Assembly: GCA_947652115.1 (NCBI GenBank)
Contig: OX393574.1
Coordinates: 70,243 to 134,242 of the forward strand
DNA length: 64,000 nucleotides
Direction of reading: 5' to 3'
DNA from: Blastomussa wellsi
Lineage: Eukaryota; Cnidaria; Anthozoa; Scleractinia; Plerogyridae
A program made the position numbers and the translations under genes. Positions 1 through 10,249 of this stretch are shown piece by piece (the first letter of the stretch is position 1; each line of letters begins with the position of its first letter). A model generated the notes under the pieces. That model was not told the DNA's origin. It saw only the letters and a program-made list of their open reading frames with translations, and made no database searches.

Positions 1-2009
1 AGAGAAGAGCTGCAGAGATTCCTGGGAATGGTGAACTATTTTTCTCAGTTTATTCCCAATCAGTCAGAAATTACTGCACCCTTGCGAAGTCTGTTGAAAA
101 AAGATGCAGCCTGGATTTGGTCACATGAACACACACTGGCAGTGGAGCATTTGAAGAGTGTCCTGTCAAGTCAGCCTGTTTTAAAGTTCTTTGACCCATC
201 GAAACCAGTAAAGCTGCAAGTAGATGCTTCTAAGTCAGGACTAGGAGCCTGCATTCTCCAGAATGGACACCCAATCGCCTATGCATCAAGATCTCTCACC
301 CAAGCAGAGGGTCATTATGCGCAAATAGAGAAGGAACTTCTCGCAGTGGTTTTTAGCTGCGAGCGATTCAATCAGTATGTTTATGGTAGACCAGTAGATG
401 TTATGTCAGACCACAAACCCCTTGTCTCAATCACAAAGAAGCCACTGGTCAGTTCTTCTCCGAGACTTCAACGCCTGCTTTTGAGACTTCAGAAATATGA
501 AGTCAACGTCACCTATGTCCCTGGCAAGTACATGTATGTAGCAGACACTCTCTCAAGAGCCTATCTGGATGAACAGCCCACAGATACTGATTTGAATGAT
601 GATGCAGAGGTGATGGTTCATAGTCTTATCACCAATCTTCCCATGTCAAAAGAGAAACTGGCACAAATGAAGTCTGCTACAACTCAAGACGAAGACCTTC
701 AGATGTTAAGTAAAGTTGTGAAGAATGGTTGGCCTTTCCATAGAAGCCAATTGCCCGCAGCAGTTGCCCATTACTGGAATCTACGTGGTGAGATTCATGA
801 AGCAGAAGGTCTGTTGTTCCTTGGCCAGAGGCTCATTATCCCACAAGCGATGAGACAAGAAGTTCTAAATTGTATCCATGAGAGTCACCTCGGGATTGAA
901 AAGTGCAAGTCAAGGGCCAGAGCTGTAGTCTATTGGCCAGGAATGTCTACTGCAATTGAAAGGATGATTGCTAAGTGCCCAGTATGTCTCAAGCATCAAA
1001 GACAGAATCAGAAGGAGCCTCTCCTGCCTCACGAAGTCCCTCAGAGACCATGGCAGAAGCTTGGTGCTGACATTTTTGAACTGAACTCTAACTCTTATTT
1101 AGTTGTGGTTGATTATTACTCTAAGTATCCTGAACTTTGTCTTCTGAAAGACAAGACAGCTAGCTCTGTTATTACTAGCATGAAATCCATGTACGCCCGA
1201 CATGGTATCCCAGACGAAGTTGTTGCTGACAATATGCCCTTCTCAAGCAAGGCCTTCCAAAATTTTGCAAGCGAATGGGGATTTGAAGTCTCTACATCAA
1301 GCCCAAGGTACCCACAGTCAAATGGAATGAGTGAGAGAGCAATTCAGACTATCAAACACTTACTTAGGAAGGCTTGTGAAGATAACCCTAACCCTAACCT
1401 AACCCTAACCCTAACCCTAACCCCTACATAGCTCTCCTAGAGTACAGAAACACACCTATTTCTGGACTGAAGGAGTCCCCTGCCCAGCTGCTAATGAGTC
1501 GCATGTTGAAGTCTAAATTACCTACCGTAGAGAGTCTCTTGCAACCTCAAGTGGTTGAGAACCCCCAGCAGAAGCTGCAACAACGGAGTGATAAGCAGAA
1601 GATGTACTATGACCGGAATGCCAAACCGCTGCCAGTGATCAAGGAAGGTGAAACAGCTAGAATAAGAAAAGGAAAGACTTGGGAGCCTGCTATTGTTACT
1701 GCACAGCATACTGCCCCAAGATCATTCATGGTTACAACACCTGATGGTACTGCCTACCGACGAAACCGTCGTCACCTGCTCCCAACAGAAGAATCACCCC
1801 CAGTGATTGCTGGACCTGCTATTGATCTGCCAGGCACACCCTCAACAGTAGCCGAACCGCTAGCTAGTGTCACCCCACCTGATGGTGACATCTCTTCCCT
1901 GGACTCGTCCAACCAACGCAGTCCTCAACAAACACCTCCCAAGTGTACCTCCAGTGGCCGGACTGTCAGACTGCCAGCAAGATTCAGAGAGGACTATGTT
2001 ATGAACTGA
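1..2009 (+). pseudogene. gypsy pol fragment: RT end, RNase H, integrase (frame broken)
   Basis: The open frame 28-1431 carries an RNase H domain (VDASKSG near residue 66, SDHKPL near 127, ADTLSRAY near 172), an integrase HHCC zinc finger (H-x3-H then CPVC, about residues 284-322) and the DDE core (GADIFE, the ADN motif, SNGMSERA). It ends at a stop created by the insertion at 1389-1423. The same frame resumes at 1425 and runs to the stop at 2009, covering the integrase C-terminus. In the core the usual DNGPQFSS is read here as DNMPFSS, one residue short and with the glycine changed, so this copy was probably inactive even without the frame break. Confidence 0.85.
1384..1424 (-). repeat. interstitial telomeric repeat (TTAGGG)n
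   Basis: About six copies of CCCTAA (TTAGGG on the other strand), one of them a base short, lie inside the integrase reading frame. The extra block is 35 bp (1389-1423). Removing it leaves an uninterrupted gypsy integrase frame across the junction, with AACCC microhomology at the joint. This is the signature expected when a double-strand break is patched with telomeric DNA, or by telomerase. Confidence 0.85.
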
Positions 2010-2288
2010 ACTGTTTGCACTCAGTGACCAGATATTGAACAATGTTGTTTTTGACTTTATTACTTGTGATGGCCTTAACATTTGCTTACCATTAGGTCAT
2101 GTTATGCGTTGCTATGGAGAGTTTCTTATGTGCATTTAGCAGTGATAACCGTGTGGAACAGACACTGATTTCTAGCAATATTTATGGATTGTTGTCACAA
2201 ACTTCGTTTACCTACTTTGTTTTGTTTTCTTTGCTTTATTATTTTCTTTTTCATTTCTTTTTGTATTCTTCGTTGTTGGAAAGGAAGA

Positions 2289-2406
2289 TGTCATGTTTAA
2301 GTTAATTAGCATAATTAGCATACATTATGTTGCACGTGCTTTGTTGTGTAATAAAGAATTCAACATGGCGCTGAGTGCGTAGTCTCACTGTGTAGTAAAC
2401 ATTACA
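2289..2406 (+). repeat. probable 3' LTR of the first gypsy element
   Basis: A purine-rich tract (ggaaaggaaga) ends just before TGTCATG at 2289. The candidate LTR runs to ATTACA at 2406, so it starts TG and ends CA, and it carries an AATAAA-like signal near 2350. The partner LTR is outside the window, so the ends are a guess. Confidence 0.45.
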
Positions 2407-3680
2407 GACACGACCAACAAAAATATACCAAAATGGCGTTACCTACCTCTCAGAAAACATCTATTGAAATGCCACTTTTGCGGCCATCGTTTGTTCTAAT
2501 TCGACAGTATTGTAAGTCACTGGCCCCTCGATACAGCATAATGTATCTTGTTCAAGCTTCGTTCCCAGGGATGTTTATGTGAAAACGACATTCAAAGGCA
2601 GCAACATTGACAGCACAAATTTCGACGTAGCATCCTCCACCCTGGCTGCGTCCACGCGGGAGTGTGAAAAAATGAATAATTGAATATTAGTGTGATATTT
2701 ATTGCCTATAACTTCCAGTCCATCGAAAGCATAGCAAAATATTGTTGGGGAAATACATGCAACATTTCATGATAATTTATTTCCAGTAAGTGGGTTAGTG
2801 AACTCGTCCTAAAATACTGGTTGTTTTGGATTGCTTCAACAACAGGCACCGGTTCGATAAAAAGTAATTCGATCTCCACAATGAAATTATGGCTAAGTGG
2901 AAATGATAAATGTTAATCTCCAGGCCCCCGACACTTTCATAGGTCTGCTAGAAGGAAGGCTGTTAAACAATCCCATGTCAAGGAGGTCATCTGAATTATG
3001 TCGTCTCTGGCTAATCTGAGTTACATTCTAAAGTTACCTTTTGTTGTACAGACAAGAAATAAACTAACCTCGTCCAAAGTTATTCTTCTCTTTTACAGTG
3101 TAACTACAGCCCTGAATATGTAGCTCTTGGTGGGTCTTATTCCATGCTTAATACTTACTGGAGAAAACCAAAAGATACAGTACAATGTAAATACATGGTA
3201 GAGACGTATCTTTCCAATTGGTAAAGGCTTTAACATGACCTATCAAGATTTACAGTTCACCACTAAAATTTTTTTCAGATTCTGATTTCAATTGATCATA
3301 CGACACGATAGTGTTTATCCGTGGAGAGACACTAGCAGCCTTTATTATCTGGCCGTGTCTCACGTGGGCTGGAACCTAGAGAATTCACGAATTTGATTGG
3401 CTAAAATCGATATTGACCGTGGTCTAGATTTTCCAATGTAGACCGGCAACTAGACCGGTTGCAGTTTGGGGTCAGAAAGATACAAATAAAACAGGAACAC
3501 ATTGTCTCCTTTTTGTCTAAAAATACTAAATGGAAAATTGTAAAAGCTTGAAAAGAATAAAAACTAAAGATAGGACCAAATTTTGCAAATTTAAGTTCAA
3601 CCCATCACCATTTGCAAACAAAATGTCAGCAAGAACGAAGCAGTGTCGTTAAGGAAAGTTAAGTTGTAACAAACATCTTA
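2407..3680. other. non-coding stretch, no gene seen
   Basis: No open frame longer than about 60 codons with recognisable similarity and no clear repeat structure. AT-rich sequence of the same type as introns elsewhere in the window. Confidence 0.4.
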
Positions 3681-3807
3681 TTAACTGAGCTTAGTCGTTC
3701 TGTATGGGAGAATCTTGACTTCGGTCGTGAGTACAGACCTCACTGCATTCGGTCTGTACTCATGACCTCGGTCAAGATTCTTACATACAGACCCCGTGCT
3801 CAGTTAA
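3681..3807. repeat. fold-back inverted repeat (127 bp)
   Basis: It begins TTAACTGAGC and ends GCTCAGTTAA. The arms (GTACAGACC region against GGTCTGTAC) pair over about 55 bp with a loop near 3744. It looks like a small fold-back MITE. No protein is encoded. Confidence 0.7.
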
Positions 3808-4877
3808 AAGAGCTAAGTAGTGCCCATCCAAGGAAAAAAAAAATGGGTGGATAGTAGTCCTGTTTCCTTTTGGAAACAAGTGGACAAGAAGATAAGAAAA
3901 CCTGCATTTAGTGGATTTTTCGTCTTGTTTTGTTACATTTCAGTTTACATCTCAAAAAGTTAACAATAATTCATGCTACTCGTTTTTAAATGCACGCATG
4001 GAAGAAAATTTAGTGGTGAAAAATAAAGACAGTTCTAGAGTGTTTTTTGTCTCAGAACTATCGGCCTGATAGTTGCCCCTTGGAAATTTTACACTCTTAA
4101 AACATTAAACTACTATATTAGCCTTCAATGCTTCACTTCTCGGTGTAAAACCTATTTGCCTTCAGAACATCAACTTTTTGTGGGGCAACTCAACCGATAA
4201 ATCCTTAAGCTTGACGGAAACACTCTAATGTTTAACTAGGAAGTTTGGAGACTCTATCTTCTTGACTACCCTCCAAACGTTTTGTGCACTGTAATGCTAA
4301 ATGTGCACAGCTGCACATTTTTATGTATTAAGAATATTCTATTTTGAATATTGAGGCTGAGATTTTCCACAAAAATTCAAGAAAATTAAGCACTTAAAAC
4401 AACTATTTGTTTTAGAACATTGCCAGTTGAAATAGATATACATAAAAAAAAGCCTCCACCAAAACATTTAAAGTGGTTGGTTTGCTCACCAGCCTGTATA
4501 ATTATTCCACACCAAAGTGCCCAAAGAGTTCTCTTTTTCCTCTGCATCAATATGAAAATGTGTTTTACATGCATCTTAATCTCATGCCCGCAAAACGAGC
4601 TAATTTCCATACGAATAGTTTCACACTTAGACTCATTTTGAAACTGACAGAAAAGGGAATTCAGAAATGGCATATTAAAGTTTACGGTGTAAAGAAATCA
4701 ACTAACCTTTTTTGGATGTCCTGAAGTTGTTCTTCTCACGCCCTTGATGTCAATCCAGCCTTTTTTCCATGCCACGTTTTACATTTGCCTGGAGAGAACA
4801 AAATTTTTTTAATACATTTCTTCTTTTCTTTTCCAAACCAGGTTTTTTTTAGGGGGGGGGACTTCCCATACATTCTC
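3808..4877. other. non-coding stretch, no gene seen
   Basis: AT-rich. Short overlapping open frames at 4386-4979 on both strands show no family similarity and look like chance frames. A G-run lies at 4852-4860. Confidence 0.4.
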
Positions 4878-5107
4878 TTAAAGGAGCTACGTCACAATAT
4901 TTTGAAACATTTTTTTGTGATGAACCAAATTACTCTTAACTCTTTAAAATGTAGGAAACCTACACTATCACCTAACTAGGTGATAGTAAACCAAAAAGGA
5001 ACGAGGATGGTTAAGAATGGAGAAGATCAAGAGAGATTGCAAATGACGATTTTGAAAAATTTAGCCAAATTTTTAAAAATGCACAAACCGTGACGTAACT
5101 CCTTTAA
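4878..5107. mobile_element. TTAA-flanked MITE, family C (230 bp)
   Basis: Left end TTAAAGGAGCTACGTCAC and right end GTGACGTAACTCCTTTAA are inverted repeats with one mismatch. TTAA at both ends is the probable target duplication. A short palindrome (CTATCACCTAACTAGGTGATAG type) lies at about 4965-4986. It is non-autonomous. Confidence 0.75.
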
Positions 5108-5315
5108 ATGAATTATTATAAACTTCCCACAACTTGCGAAGCAAACATTGGGGTTGCAGTCAGCTGATACCAGACAGGCACATGAGCAGGTCCTCCCTTT
5201 TTGAGCTAGCCCAAACGAATTAAACAATAACATTGCAGCTAGTCCAGCAGAGTTCAATACTTCACCTTTTGATATAACTACAGTTCAGATTTTCTCAGAA
5301 GTCAAAATTAATCAA

Positions 5316-5436
5316 CATTGAAATGGCATCAAGGGAAACTAGGAAAAAAAATCCAAGTCCCAGATGGGATTTGAACAGACAACCCTCCGTGATCTTGTCG
5401 GATTTTTTCCGAGTTTCCCTTGATGCCATTTCAATG
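5316..5436. repeat. hairpin element enclosing a tRNA-like B-box
   Basis: Left arm CATTGAAATGGCATCAAGGG and right arm CCCTTGATGCCATTTCAATG are exact inverted repeats that extend into A- and T-runs. The loop on the minus strand contains GTTCAAATCCCA, which resembles the B-box of a tRNA promoter. Possibly a SINE remnant trapped in a fold-back. Confidence 0.6.
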
Positions 5437-5559
5437 CTCTCTTGGAGTCTAAATAAACCAGAGAAAATGTTTTGGAAGGTCCTTGTTGTCAACGCAAGGT
5501 GTAAAATGATCTTTGCAGTGAATTTCCAATTTAAGAAATTAGAATAATGAAGCCTGAAA

Positions 5560-6720
5560 AGAGTGAGAAGGTGGTTGGGTGTTAGATGTTCGGATGCTAG
5601 TGGGTCTGTCAGGTTCTCTACTGCCAAGGGACGACAGTTGACAATGCTTTCAACTTTGGTCATGAGGGTACAAAGTGCTTCATCATCAAGCTGTGTGCCG
5701 TGATCACGCAGCAGCGATTTGTATTTCACGTTCCCAAACTCCTCGCATGTGAGAAGCATAGGGGACGTTCATGTGACTGTTTTGGGAACGCCAAGAGGGT
5801 GCCTCACATTTTACAGACAGGTTGAACTGTCGAGACGTCTGCTAAATCTAAGCAGGCCTTCTCTGTCAAAGAATGGATCTAGTTTGTGAAGGTTGCTAGT
5901 CAGCTTGACGTCGAGGTTACTCAGAATCTTCATTTCCAATTCGAAGTGATCATGCTGAAGTGACTTCAGGATAAAGTTTTCAGCTTGAAATAGCTCTGAT
6001 ACTGAAGGGGGTCCTTCTTCGGGACGCCAGTTGTGCTGTTTGTTTGGTCTTCACTTTTCAATTGCTCTCTGTATGTGAACAATACATCATTTGAGGCGGT
6101 TAAGCGAAGATAAGTGGTTGAAGTGGTCAGGCTCCAAAGTCTTAGGTGCAACTTGCTGGGTGTTGACTTTAACAATCTTGGTTGCTAGTGTGGACGATGA
6201 GTCCTTTCTCACTTCGCTGTCTGATGGAAGTAGATCGCACACTGACCTTGGTTTTAAGGGTAGTGGGGCTGGTTACCATGGGAACACAGGTCCGTTGAGC
6301 CAGCAGTTACCCTGTAACATGTCTTAAATGGTTAAGCCACGCGAGGCTTCATCAGCAGAATTTTCTTTTCCTGGTGCATGAGACCAATCTTCAGGGGAGC
6401 TTTGGTCTCATATGTGTTGTACGCGATTGCCAACGTACACATGGAAGTGATGTGCTCCATTGTTTATATGTGTGATTACGATTTCGGAGTCTGTGTAGTA
6501 ATAGCAGTGGATGTTGTCAATATCAAGTTTACTCTTTAGCTATGCAGTTACATTTACAGAGGTGACGGGGGCTGTTAACTCAAGGCGAGGTATTGATATT
6601 GGATGTCGCCTCTATTGTTGATCATGCACAAATACAAGACTTGACCGATGCCGCTGTCGCTTGCATCTGAGAAGCTGCGGAATTCTGTGTGAACTAGGTC
6701 ACCAAAATCTATTGGATTAA
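5560..6720 (-). pseudogene. BEL/Pao RNase H and integrase remnants
   Basis: Minus-strand fragments include a piece with FSDASDSGIG (RNase H, about 6690-6600), an LNRLKR...LDPFFDREGLLR-type stretch (integrase N-terminal region, about 6140-5850) and LLRDHGTQLDDEALCTLM...SIVNCRPL then LTPNHLLTL (integrase C-terminal region, about 5740-5570). The last is diagnostic for BEL/Pao integrases. Frames change repeatedly and the catalytic core between the last two pieces is missing. Confidence 0.75.
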
Positions 6721-6859
6721 GACAGAAGGGGTAATGTAAGCTTCTCGAGTACTAGTAGTTCTGTTCGCCATTTTTTCCATAGTGGAAGGATATCGTCAGG
6801 TACTGTGTTGTCCCAATTGACATTTTGACGGCAAAGGGTTTGCAGTATTTGTCTGCCAG

Positions 6860-7759
6860 TTAATATGACAGGCGAGACAGCTCCAAGTGGGTCATAGATT
6901 TATACTAATAGTAGACAGAATCCTGCAACTGGCTGCAGGTTTGTATTGAGTTTGAAACGAAATCCGAATGTCTCTGACTCGATATACCAGCAAGTGTTTT
7001 CGAATCACAGGAAATGCAGGTTGTCCCTGTCAGTGGTGTTGACGTAGAAGCTGTGAAACATTTGTTCGATGTCGCAGGTGAGGGCAACCTTTTCCTTTCG
7101 AAAACAAGTAATTTAACTGGACCGGTCCTTGGAGAAGATGTTTGTTTAACGATTCATTCTCGTACATGGCGCTGCAGTCGAAGACGACGCGATTTGCTCT
7201 GGTTTTCGTGGGTGATAAACATGGAAGTGAGGAAGACACCACGCTTTGCCCTTTTCTTTTTTCAGCTGGTCTAAAGGAACTCGACTTACAAGGTCGTCAT
7301 CGAGGATCTTTTTCATGAAGGCGAGATAGTCGTCTTTTAGCTTGTCTTCATTGAGAAGGCTTTTTTCAGAGATAAGGGCCTTAATAAACAGTGGCCTTTG
7401 TTGTTGGGTAGAAGGATGGCATCAGGTTTAAAGGGTAATGGCACTTTCCAGTTTCCATCTGCATCCTTATGCAAGCCTTTGGTCATAATTTCTTGGAAAC
7501 ATCTATCCTCCATAGACTCGGCCTGTTCCGTTCCACGAATCTTGTGACTGTGGTGGATTTCACTGTGGTCGAGCTCCATCATCTCGCGAACTTGTTTTGG
7601 GCTTTTGCAGCTGGAATATATTCCCCTGAGTAGGGAAACAGGACTTTGACTGGTGCATGCTCTTTTACAGTGTCTTGGATAAAGAGTCCGGTTACTTTCC
7701 TTGTTCCTGTAGTGTTGGGGAGTAGTATGTCTGGGGTTTTTCGAATACCACTTCCTCAC
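6860..7759 (-). pseudogene. BEL/Pao reverse transcriptase remnant
   Basis: Pieces read on the minus strand: a block preceding RT with GNWKVPLPFKP and LLPNNKGH (about 7500-7380), VVFDCSAMYENESLNKHLLQGP (about 7195-7130), the CDIEQMFHSF palm motif in another frame (about 7070) and IYDPLGAVSPVILTGR (about 6905-6860). All are hallmarks of BEL/Pao RT. At least two frameshifts separate them. Confidence 0.8.
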
Positions 7760-7874
7760 CGCACGTTTTTTTTTAACCTTTTTTAAACTTTATCATGCTT
7801 TCGCATGATAAAGTTTAAAAAGGTTAAAAAGTGCGGTGAGGAAGTAGTATTCGAAAAACCCCAGACATACTACT
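7721..7874. repeat. near-perfect 154-bp palindrome at the BEL/island junction
   Basis: Arms of about 72 bp meet at about 7798 (ATGC-TTTC-GCAT). They differ only in a few bases and in the length of T-runs. The left arm is BEL pol sequence (the VVFEKPQTYY-type region before RT). The right arm is an inverted copy of it that leads into the unrelated open frame at 8043. This looks like an inverted duplication formed at a rearrangement breakpoint, not a classical MITE. Confidence 0.85.
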
Positions 7875-8042
7875 TAACAAGAAAACAAAAGAGTAAACAA
7901 AAAAGCAGACAAAGGGCAATCCATGCCCAGCAAGCGAGCGCCGCAGCACATACAATTTTACTAACCAATTAGAGAAACACACCAAATAATAAAAAAATAA
8001 TTAATTATTTTCTCCCATATTATAAGAACACAAATTGTAAGC

Positions 8043-8939
8043 ATGGAACAAAATTTGGCACAAAATTTGGTAAAAGATTTGGAAGAAGCACTTGCAGAAA
8101 TTCCTCTTGGAACATTGCAGAAACTTGAAGAATTACTAACAAAAAATCCGCCGGCGGCTAAAAACATTGTCCAGAATGTGGTGGATCAGCAAGAGCGTCT
8201 ACAACCAAGAGCACCACCAAGACCACCAAGGCCAAGAAGGGAAAGAAGAAGACAAGAAATTTTAAGGCAGCAAAGCATCAGAACGGTGGCAGACTACCAG
8301 AAAGAGATTTTGCATATGTACAGAGAAGAAACATATGAAGGAACAGAAGAGACAAGCGGGCGTCGTTTTATAAGATGGCGTTGGAGCAGAGATCTGGGAA
8401 AAAACCTCACACCCAGATTTATGAAAAAGATTAGAGAGAGAGTTCATACATCGTTTTACGCCAGACATGTTTATGGAACTAAGCTACGCCACATTGAAGA
8501 AGGTACTTTGATAACATACTACACAAACATCGGCTCACCCTGGTTTAACGAACTTGCAGAGGCGAAAAAATGGCTCGAAGATCGGGAAAAGGTTCGGTTG
8601 GACCCTGACAATATTAAAAGGCCGAACACAAAGTGGGGGTTTGAAGGTTTTGAAAACACGGATGTAAAGGTTGTGCTTGACAGGCAGCCTTTGTTGGGCA
8701 CAGGCCCAACAAAGGCAGAATGGCTGCGCAAAATTGCACGTTGGCGTGAAGGACCAATGGCGTTAGACACGTACCAGGACAACTTATGTCTCTGGCGCTG
8801 TATCGCTGTTCATCAAGGAGCTCGGCCTGACCGAAGTACCGCAGCAGCTCGTTTGCTTGCAAAAAGTTTCTTTAAGCTTGAAAAGATACCAAAAGATACC
8901 AAACAACTGTCCAAAAACAATTCATTCGACAACAAGTAA
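8043..8939 (+). CDS. open frame resembling Polinton-type DNA polymerase B N-terminal region
   Basis: A 298-codon open frame with no stop. Residues 1-90 are charged with a proline/arginine-rich stretch (RAPPRPPRPRR). Residues 100-270 include RFIRWRWSRDLG, TYYTNIGSPWF, TKWGFEGFENTDVKVVLDRQP and finally ALDTYQDNLCLWRCIAVHQG. From memory, the DNLC-x-RC-x-A-x-H motif is typical of the region ahead of the exonuclease domain in protein-primed PolB of Polinton/Maverick-like elements. The last 20 or so codons overlap the antisense LINE scrap at 8880-9330, so the original gene was cut there. The polymerase itself is absent. The family call is tentative. Confidence 0.45.
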   Translation: MEQNLAQNLVKDLEEALAEIPLGTLQKLEELLTKNPPAAKNIVQNVVDQQERLQPRAPPRPPRPRRERRRQEILRQQSIRTVADYQKEILHMYREETYEGTEETSGRRFIRWRWSRDLGKNLTPRFMKKIRERVHTSFYARHVYGTKLRHIEEGTLITYYTNIGSPWFNELAEAKKWLEDREKVRLDPDNIKRPNTKWGFEGFENTDVKVVLDRQPLLGTGPTKAEWLRKIARWREGPMALDTYQDNLCLWRCIAVHQGARPDRSTAAARLLAKSFFKLEKIPKDTKQLSKNNSFDNK

Positions 8940-9330
8940 TAATAAATTTCAAAGTCCTTCCAGAAAAGTTTAGTATATACACAATCAAAAAGAAGGTGAA
9001 TAAGTGTTTCGGGTATCGACTTACAAAAAGAACATTTATCATCAGGTATATATCCTATTTTGTACAGCTTAGTGTTAGTATATAATATGGAGTTAAGGAC
9101 CTTGTACTGAAAAGCCTTAACATAGGATTATGAGCATACGATGTGTGGTAAAATAAATGCTTTTTCCAGTTGATCTTCCGTCAGATTAAAATCTCGTTTT
9201 AAAGCCGAGGTGTTTTTTGAAAGTTGTGCCTTTTCAATTATGAGCAATGAATAGTAATCCTTTGATTTCCGATTTGGTTTTCGAAGACATGGTTGTAGAG
9301 GCAGATATCTTCTTATGATTTGCGGCATCT
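8880..9330 (-). pseudogene. L1/Tx1-like LINE ORF2 C-terminal scrap
   Basis: On the minus strand the pieces DFNLTEDQLEKAFILPH and, after one frame change, KAFQYKVLNSILYTNTKLYKIG, CSFCKSIPETLIHFLFDC and LFWKDFEIYY resemble the C-terminal tail (with a zinc-like C-x2-C...H-x4-C pattern) of L1/Tx1 LINE proteins, as in the copy at 16231-18333. It is truncated at both ends. Confidence 0.65.
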
Positions 9331-9339
9331 AGCGGCAAA

Positions 9340-10206
9340 AATTTATTGTGCAAACTTTCTGCGGAGACTTTTGCTGAGTTCTGGTAAATCTACAGAATGT
9401 TCATGCAATCCGCATGGAAAGTTACTTCTGTGACAAATTCAGTAAAAGTTGGAAATGCATCGCAACCTTTTTCCTGTTGAAACTTTTGCACTTTAGTAAA
9501 CCATTTAGGGAGGAACCAGTTGGGAAGTTTTCGACCAAAGTTTGCAGCTTAGAAGGAAATTCGAAAATCTTCAGACTTTTATGCTGTGTCATAGCGATTG
9601 CTACTTGCAGTAGGAAGTTGCTGTATTCTCGTAAAGTTGAAGGTTGTTGGGGGCAATTTTTGGCCAATTGGCTAGCTTGTTTTCGAAATCAGCAGCTACA
9701 ATTGCAGGGTGACCGAAGCACGATTTAAGTTTCTTTCTTGCTTCGTTGTAAGCAATCTCAGGACTAGCAGCAACCATATACTGAAGTTGCTTGACAAAAT
9801 TCTTCGCTTTTCCAGCCAGATGCAGGTAGAGGAGGTATAGTTTTTGCCGAGTGCCGAGTGGTGCGGAATCAGTCAGTGCGCCAAAGGCGGTTTCCCAGAT
9901 AAAGAACCTTGCGTCGGTCTCTTCACCAGTGAAGACATCTGGCTTGGCTTGCGGAAGCCTTTGTAACTGGGTTACCGTAGCCAGGGCCTTGGCCATTTGA
10001 GAAATGTTGTGTGAATTCGGAAAGGTGGGGGTCATACTTCTGACGTAAGGACTTGGTTTTATATCACAGTATACAGTGGCCAGTGAACTCTTGGGACTCG
10101 AAATATCGTCGTCGCCGCCGCCAAGGTTGTAGGTTTTCGGGAAATATGTGGGTTTTAAGCTGTTCACAGTGGCTGTGGGATTATGAAAGCTTACACTTGG
10201 TAACAA
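9340..10206 (-). pseudogene. BEL/Pao Gag, central and C-terminal part
   Basis: The frame 10206-9601 contains ALATVTQLQRLPQAKPDVFTGE, FFIWETAFGALTD, LYLLYLHLAGKAKNFV and AYNEARKKLKSCFGHPAIVA, matching the Gag (DUF1759-type) region of BEL/Pao elements. A frameshift near 9640 moves the continuation (APNNLQ...FPSKLQTLVENFP) to a neighbouring frame down to about 9400. The upstream part of Gag is displaced to 13500-14454 by the LINE insertion. Confidence 0.75.
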
Positions 10207-10249
10207 TATTTAATCAGGAAACTCTATCACAAATGTGGTTTTCATAGAG

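Larger units (their letters stand above)
1..2406 (+). mobile_element. Ty3/gypsy retrotransposon, 3' half
   Basis: The window opens inside the pol gene of a Ty3/gypsy LTR retrotransposon. Readable in order are the end of reverse transcriptase, RNase H, the integrase zinc finger and core, the integrase C-terminal tail and a probable 3' LTR. The coding frame is broken once, by a telomere-like insertion at 1389-1423. The 5' half lies outside the window. The element is related in protein to the gypsy element at 20747-25317, but its tail and LTR are different, so it belongs to another family. Confidence 0.85.

Noticed and set aside
9414..9728. 104-codon plus-strand frame
   Set aside because: Antisense shadow of BEL Gag on the minus strand.
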